DNA of 9,367 bases from an uncultured bacterium (lineage in GTDB: Bacteria; Krumholzibacteriota; Krumholzibacteriia; LZORAL124-64-63): positions 1-9,367 of the forward strand of contig CAINDZ010000087.1 in assembly GCA_903847545.1 (NCBI GenBank), written 5' to 3'. A program made the translations under genes and the position numbers. Below are positions 5,731-9,367 of this stretch, piece by piece. Positions within the stretch are counted from its first letter, which is position 1. Every line of letters begins with the position of its first letter. A model generated the notes under the pieces. The model saw nothing but the letters and a program-made list of their open reading frames with translations, was not told the origin of the DNA and did no database searches.

Positions 5731-6732
5731 ATGGCGAAGGAAGGCAAGCGCAACGGTACCCTGGCGATGGTTGCGGTCGCGGCCCTGCTGATCGCCGGCA
5801 CCGCCCTGGCGTCGAGCACGGCGACCTTCGACAACGGCCTGCGCGTGACGGTCCACACCTCGTCGGACATCGCGGCGGCCTGCACCGTGGCCGCCGACGG
5901 CAGCCGCGTGCTGGCCGACGCCCGCGTCGGCACCGTGGCGCTGGCGCCGTCCACCCGCACCCTCTACCCGTTCGACGCCGACGTCGTCCTGGCGGCGCTG
6001 CGCGACATGCGCGGCTTCAGCTGCGACGTCGAGGTCGAGGTCTACATCCTGGACGGCATCCCGGTGGAGACGGGCGGCAGCTTCGCGCGCCGCGGCGTCA
6101 TCTTCCTGTCGCCGTCGTACGCGCCGGTCAGTGACGGCATCGTCTCGTACATCACCACGCACGAGATGGGCCACGTGCTGACCTGGGCCGCGATGGACGG
6201 ACGGCAGGCCCGCTGGGACGCCTACGCGCAGCTGCGCGGCCTGGACCTGTCCACGGCCGGCGCCGACGCGCCGCACGCCTTCCGCGCCCGCGAGATCGCG
6301 GCCGAGGACTTCCGCTACCTGTTCGGCGGCGCGCTCGCCACGGCGAACATCGGCCTCGAGAACCCGACCCTGGCGACGCCCGACCGCATCGCCGGCCTGC
6401 GCGACCTTCTCGTCAGCTTCCTGGACGACACCGCACCGAGCGTGGCCACGGTCACCAGCCGCGCCTTCCCGAACCCCTGCAATCCCCGCACGACGATCGA
6501 GCTGCTGCTGCCGGCCGGCGTGGACGCGTCGGGCGGCGCCGAGGTCGGCCTCTACGACATCCGCGGCCAGCTGGTCCGCAAGCTGCACGGCGGCGACGTC
6601 GCCAACGGCCGCCTGGCGCTGGCCTGGGACGGCACCGACGACTTCGGTCGCCAGGTGGCGTCGGGCCGGTACCTGTACGTCGCGCGGGTCGCCGGCAGCG
6701 CGGCGCGCGGCGACATCACGCTGGTGCGCTGA
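5731..6732 (+). CDS. Secreted HEXXH metalloprotease-like protein with FlgD-like C-terminal domain
   Basis: A 333-residue protein. A signal peptide (MAKEGKRNGT then a hydrophobic core, cut near TALA-SS, about residue 28) sends it across the membrane. The middle contains HEMGH (144-148), an HEXXH zinc-protease motif, in the context SYITTHEMGHVL. About 40 residues later comes AREIAAEDFRYLFGG; E188 or E192 could be the third ligand, as in gluzincins. The C-terminus (about 246-333) has FPNPCNPRTTIELLLP, then VGLYDIRGQLVRKL, WDGTDDFGRQVASGRYLYV and a final ITLVR. This is the FlgD-like/T9SS-sorting-like module common in FCB-group secreted proteins. The domain between signal peptide and motif is not recognised. 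AAAGGA (5718-5723) lies 7 bases before this ATG and 4 before the adjacent ATG at 5728, which is the alternative start. Peptidase activity is inferred from the motif alone; the substrate is unknown. Confidence 0.8.
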   Translation: MAKEGKRNGTLAMVAVAALLIAGTALASSTATFDNGLRVTVHTSSDIAAACTVAADGSRVLADARVGTVALAPSTRTLYPFDADVVLAALRDMRGFSCDVEVEVYILDGIPVETGGSFARRGVIFLSPSYAPVSDGIVSYITTHEMGHVLTWAAMDGRQARWDAYAQLRGLDLSTAGADAPHAFRAREIAAEDFRYLFGGALATANIGLENPTLATPDRIAGLRDLLVSFLDDTAPSVATVTSRAFPNPCNPRTTIELLLPAGVDASGGAEVGLYDIRGQLVRKLHGGDVANGRLALAWDGTDDFGRQVASGRYLYVARVAGSAARGDITLVR

Positions 6733-6767
6733 CCCCCGACCTCCCGACAACCCTGCACGGGATCCCT

Positions 6768-6803
6768 GCCGCGCGCCGGCCCGAACGGGCCGACGCGCGC
6801 GGC
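6768..6803 (+). repeat. Very stable intergenic hairpin
   Basis: GCCGCGCGC (6768-6776) pairs with GCGCGCGGC (6795-6803). The inner CGGCCC (6777-6782) pairs with GGGCCG (6787-6792) around a GAAC loop. Only a two-base AC bulge (6793-6794) interrupts 15 pairs. There is no T-run after it. It sits between the metalloprotease and lipoprotein genes, 24 bases before the next ATG. It could be a Rho-independent-like stop without U-tract, an RNA-processing or stability element, or a protein site. Confidence 0.75.
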
Positions 6804-6827
6804 TGCGCGTCCCAGGAAGGCAGCTCC

Positions 6828-7745
6828 ATGTCCAGGATCGGCAACGCCATCATCGCGGCGTCCGTGGTCGTGACGGCGCTGGCGGCACTGGCCGGCTGCG
6901 GCGGCCCGGCCACCCCGGTCGAGCCCGCGCGCCCGGCCCCGCCCCGGCAGCTGACCGCCACCGAGGCGGTGTTCGAGGCGAATCCCACCTACGCGCCGGA
7001 CGGCTCGGCGCTCCTGTTCGAGTCCGACGCCACCGGGAACCTGGAGATCTGGCGGCTGCCGCTCGCCGGCGGCCCGGCCGAGCAGGTGACGTTCGACCCG
7101 GCGCGCGACAGCGCACCCGCCTGGCTGCCCGACGGCAGCGGCTTCGTCTTCGAGTCCGACCGCAGCGGCACCACGTCGATCTGGCGGCAGGACCTGTCCG
7201 TTCCCGGCCTGCAGCCGGTGCCGCTGACGGACGACGCCGGCGAGGACGGCAGCCCGGCCGTGTCGCCGGACGGGACGCTCGTGGCATACGAGTCCAGCCG
7301 GGGCGGACCCTCGGGGCTGGACCTGTGGCTGTCGCCGGTGGGGGGCGGCCCGCCCGTGCGCCTGACGACCAGCGTGGACGGTTCGTACGACCGCTCGCCC
7401 GACTGGTCGCCCGACGGGGCGCTGATCGTCTTCGAGTCGAACCGGCAGGGCGGCGCGCCCGCGCTGTTCACCGTGCCGGCGCAGGGCGGCGGCCTGTCCC
7501 GCCTGACGCCGCTGCCCGGCTACGAGGGACACCCCGCATGGTCGCCGGACGGCGCGCGCATCGCCTACGAGAGCACGCAGTCCGGCGCCATGGAGGTGTG
7601 GTGCCTGGACACCGCGGACGGCCGCGCCCGGCAGGTCACGACCGGCGGCGGCTACTGGCCGCGCTGGAGCCCTGATGGCAGCCGCCTGGCCTACTGCCGC
7701 TGGGGCGCGACGAACCCGAACCTGTGGGAAGCGCCGGCGCCGTGA
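6828..7745 (+). CDS. Lipoprotein with six-bladed PD40 (TolB-like) beta-propeller
   Basis: A 305-residue protein. The N-terminus is a lipoprotein signal peptide with lipobox LAGC (21-24); C24 would be lipidated and the next residue is Gly, not Asp, so inner-membrane retention is not signalled. A Pro-rich linker (about 27-40) leads to six repeats of 42-48 residues, each with W/Y-x-PDG then a strand ending in F/YES. The PDG tripeptides are at 57, 101, 147, 195, 240 and 282. The last repeat is degenerate (AYCRW instead of YES). This is the PD40/WD40-like propeller found in TolB and in many periplasmic or surface lipoproteins, where it serves as a protein-binding scaffold. The TolB N-terminal domain is absent, so it is not TolB. 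AGGAAGG lies 7 bases before the ATG. It may be co-transcribed with the metalloprotease, as I see no promoter in the 95-base gap. Its partner is unknown. Confidence 0.9.
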   Translation: MSRIGNAIIAASVVVTALAALAGCGGPATPVEPARPAPPRQLTATEAVFEANPTYAPDGSALLFESDATGNLEIWRLPLAGGPAEQVTFDPARDSAPAWLPDGSGFVFESDRSGTTSIWRQDLSVPGLQPVPLTDDAGEDGSPAVSPDGTLVAYESSRGGPSGLDLWLSPVGGGPPVRLTTSVDGSYDRSPDWSPDGALIVFESNRQGGAPALFTVPAQGGGLSRLTPLPGYEGHPAWSPDGARIAYESTQSGAMEVWCLDTADGRARQVTTGGGYWPRWSPDGSRLAYCRWGATNPNLWEAPAP

Positions 7746-7819
7746 CGTCTGGAAACATCGACAGAAACTGGGAACAGCAACAACAACAGGCAAATGGGCA
7801 GGGAGGGGCGAAGGCAGGC

Positions 7820-7894
7820 TGGCATCCCCGACGGGGTTCGAACCCGTGTTGCCGCCGTGAAAGGGCGGTGTCCTAACCACTAGACGACGGGGAC
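7820..7894 (-). tRNA. tRNA-Glu (TTC)
   Basis: A complete 75-base tRNA with encoded CCA. The anticodon loop CTTTCAC gives TTC. The D arm (GTCTAGTGGTTAGGAC) and the anticodon arm (CCGCC/GGCGG) strongly resemble bacterial tRNA-Glu. The acceptor stem pairs fully apart from a G-T pair at 1-72. It converges with the propeller lipoprotein gene. In the 74 bases between them (7746-7819) I find no convincing terminator hairpin. Confidence 0.97.
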
Positions 7895-7914
7895 GCCGTT
7901 CCGTTGAGCCGCGA

Positions 7915-7943
7915 AAACTACCCTATGGCCCCGGCGAAGTCAA
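7915..7943 (-). promoter_or_regulatory. Sigma70-type promoter of tRNA-Glu
   Basis: On the minus strand TTGACT (7938-7943, 5 of 6) is followed by 17 bases and TAGTTT (7915-7920, a weaker -10). The predicted start is near 7908, about 14 bases before the mature tRNA. Position and spacing support it more than the -10 sequence does. Confidence 0.6.
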
Positions 7944-7948
7944 ACGGG

Positions 7949-7975
7949 CCCCCGCCGCGCGCCGCGCCGCGGGGG
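7949..7975 (-). terminator. Possible GC-hairpin terminator of the M20 peptidase gene
   Basis: GCGGGGG (7969-7975) and CCCCCGC (7949-7955) form a perfect 7-bp inverted repeat with a 13-base GC-rich loop, 10 bases after the peptidase stop. On the minus strand only a short TTT follows, some bases later. A weak terminator call. Confidence 0.3.
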
Positions 7976-7985
7976 ATCCGTGCAC

Positions 7986-9356
7986 TCAGCGGGCCGCCGC
8001 CTCGTGGAACAGCACCGCGCTGGTGCGGGCGCCGTTCCGGAAGTTCGCCAGGTGGAACTTCTCGTTGGGGGAGTGGGCGTTGTCCGTCGACAGACCGTAG
8101 CCCAGCAGCAGGACCGGCGCCTTCAGGCACGACTGGAACGTGCCCACGATGGGGATGCTGCCGCCCTCGCGGATGAACACGGGCTCGGCGCCGAACCCCT
8201 CGCGCAGCGCGCGCACGCCGGCCTGCATCATCGCCGAGTGGCGGGGCACCAGGACGGGATTCGCGTTGTGCAGGTTCTCCACCTCGACGTCGACGCCCGC
8301 CGGCGCGATGGCGCGCACGTGGTCGCAGAACGCCGCGGCGATCCGGTCGGGATCCTGGTTCGGCACCAGGCGCATCGAGACCTTCGCCAGCGCGCGCGCC
8401 GGGATGATCGTCTTGGCGCCCTGTCCGCCGTAGCCGCTGACGATGCCGTTGACGTCGCAGGTCGGCCGCGCCCACATGCGCTCGAGCGTCGTGTAGCCGG
8501 CCTCGCCGAACGCCGCGGGCGCGCCGGTTTCCTGGCGCAGGATGTCGTCGGTGTAGCCCAGCGAGGCGAAGCCCGCGCGCTCGTCCGCGTCGAGGTCCAG
8601 CACGTCGTCGTAGAAGCCGGGCACGGTGCAGCGGCCGTCGGCATCCTTCAGCTTCGCGATGATCTCGGCCAGCGCGTTGGCCGGGTTCTGCACGGTGCCG
8701 CCGTAGCTGCCCGAGTGCAGGTCCTGCGCCGGCCCGCTCACCCTGATCTCCATGTAGGCGAGACCCTTGAGGCTGTAGCAGATGCCCGGCGTCGTCTCGT
8801 TGTACAGCGCCGTGTCCGACACGACGATCGCGTCGCACGCGAGCTTGTCCGCATTCTGCTCCGTGAAGCGGTACACGTGGTGGCCGCCGCACTCCTCCTC
8901 GCCCTCGAGGATGAACTTCAGGTTCACGGGCAGCTCGGTGCCCGTGCGCACGTACGCCTCGAGCGCCTTGAAGTGCGCGTAGAACTGCCCCTTGTCGTCG
9001 GTGGAGCCGCGGGCGTAGAGGATGTCGTCCTCGATGCGCGGCTCGAACGGCGGCGTGTGCCACAGGTCGAGCGGGTCGACCGGCTGCACGTCGTAGTGGC
9101 CGTACAGCAGCAGCGTCGGCCGGTCGGGACGGGGCGCGGTCTGCGCGAAGACCAGCGGGTGGCCGTCGCCCTCGATGATCTCGGCGGCCAGGCCCAGCCC
9201 GCGCAACTCGTCGGCGCAGAACTCCGCGGCGCGGCGAACGTCGGCTGCGTGGTCGGACTGCGAACTGATGCTCGGGATGCGGAGCAGCTCGCACAACTGG
9301 TCCACGTGCGACTGTCGGTGGGCGTGCAGGTACGCGAGCACATCAGCGAGCGCCAT
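7986..9356 (-). CDS. M20-family metallodipeptidase (carnosinase/DapE-like fold)
   Basis: A complete 456-residue M20 peptidase, probably cytosolic because no signal peptide is seen. It hydrolyses di- or short peptides using two metal ions, usually zinc. Metal-site and catalytic motifs appear in order: GHYDVQP with H87 and D89, STDDKGQ with the bridging Asp (120/121), EGEEECGG with catalytic E154 and ligand E155, VVSDT with D181, and AHSPNEKF with H428. The dimerisation/lid domain carries DLHSGSYGG (H214), typical of the carnosinase-like branch. REGGSIPI (396-403) is also a family signature. The length is normal for the group. GGAG at the very right edge of the window lies 7 bases before the ATG. 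Substrate specificity (general dipeptidase or other M20 activity) cannot be told. It is separate from tRNA-Glu, which has its own promoter. Confidence 0.95.
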   Translation of the reverse strand: MALADVLAYLHAHRQSHVDQLCELLRIPSISSQSDHAADVRRAAEFCADELRGLGLAAEIIEGDGHPLVFAQTAPRPDRPTLLLYGHYDVQPVDPLDLWHTPPFEPRIEDDILYARGSTDDKGQFYAHFKALEAYVRTGTELPVNLKFILEGEEECGGHHVYRFTEQNADKLACDAIVVSDTALYNETTPGICYSLKGLAYMEIRVSGPAQDLHSGSYGGTVQNPANALAEIIAKLKDADGRCTVPGFYDDVLDLDADERAGFASLGYTDDILRQETGAPAAFGEAGYTTLERMWARPTCDVNGIVSGYGGQGAKTIIPARALAKVSMRLVPNQDPDRIAAAFCDHVRAIAPAGVDVEVENLHNANPVLVPRHSAMMQAGVRALREGFGAEPVFIREGGSIPIVGTFQSCLKAPVLLLGYGLSTDNAHSPNEKFHLANFRNGARTSAVLFHEAAAR

Positions 9357-9367
9357 GGCGGTTCTCC

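Noticed and set aside
7746..7819. CAACAACAACAGG-type repeat as a terminator between the lipoprotein gene and tRNA-Glu
   Set aside because: It is a short triplet-like run with no inverted repeat and no T-run on either strand.
6552..7880. 442-codon open frame on the minus strand across the lipoprotein gene
   Set aside because: Antisense to the six PD40 repeats, and it also runs through part of tRNA-Glu.
7918..9294. 458-codon open frame on the minus strand in another frame within the M20 peptidase gene
   Set aside because: Arg/Gly/Ala-rich shadow of the peptidase frame, which has every family motif.

Overview
The window is strongly GC-rich bacterial chromosomal DNA with G/C-biased third codon positions in every gene. 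It carries housekeeping genes (eno, ftsB, two tRNAs, an M20 peptidase) plus an envelope-stress regulatory operon and two secreted proteins. One secreted protein ends in an FPNP-type FlgD-like/T9SS-like module. That module, PD40 lipoproteins and the GC-rich style suggest an uncultured lineage of the wider FCB group (for example Krumholzibacteriota- or Eiseniibacteriota-like). This placement is inference from protein style only.

Left part, minus strand (1-2504). The N-terminal part of a two-helix membrane protein, probably a sensor histidine kinase, runs off the left edge and appears to start at TTG. To its right are a hairpin terminator and an initiator tRNA-Met with its own clear promoter. 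Next is an eno-ftsB pair (enolase, then the FtsB/DivIC-type division protein) driven by a good promoter at 2476-2504.

Centre, plus strand (2556-5445). Divergent from eno is an ECF sigma factor gene with its own sigma70-type promoter. A 245-base leader rich in inverted repeats follows, then a zinc-finger membrane anti-sigma factor. Two bases further on comes a 472-residue envelope protein combining a signal peptide, a bactofilin-like beta-helix and a multi-helix membrane domain. The operon ends at a plausible terminator. I infer one signalling unit: sigma factor, its membrane inhibitor, and an envelope protein that may be sensor or effector.

Right part (5551-7745, plus). An AT-rich promoter island precedes a secreted HEXXH protein with a C-terminal FlgD-like domain. 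A strong intergenic hairpin and a six-bladed PD40 beta-propeller lipoprotein follow.

Right edge, minus strand: tRNA-Glu(TTC) with its own promoter, then a complete M20-family dipeptidase whose ribosome binding site touches the window end. I saw no CRISPR array, insertion sequence, rRNA or phage gene.
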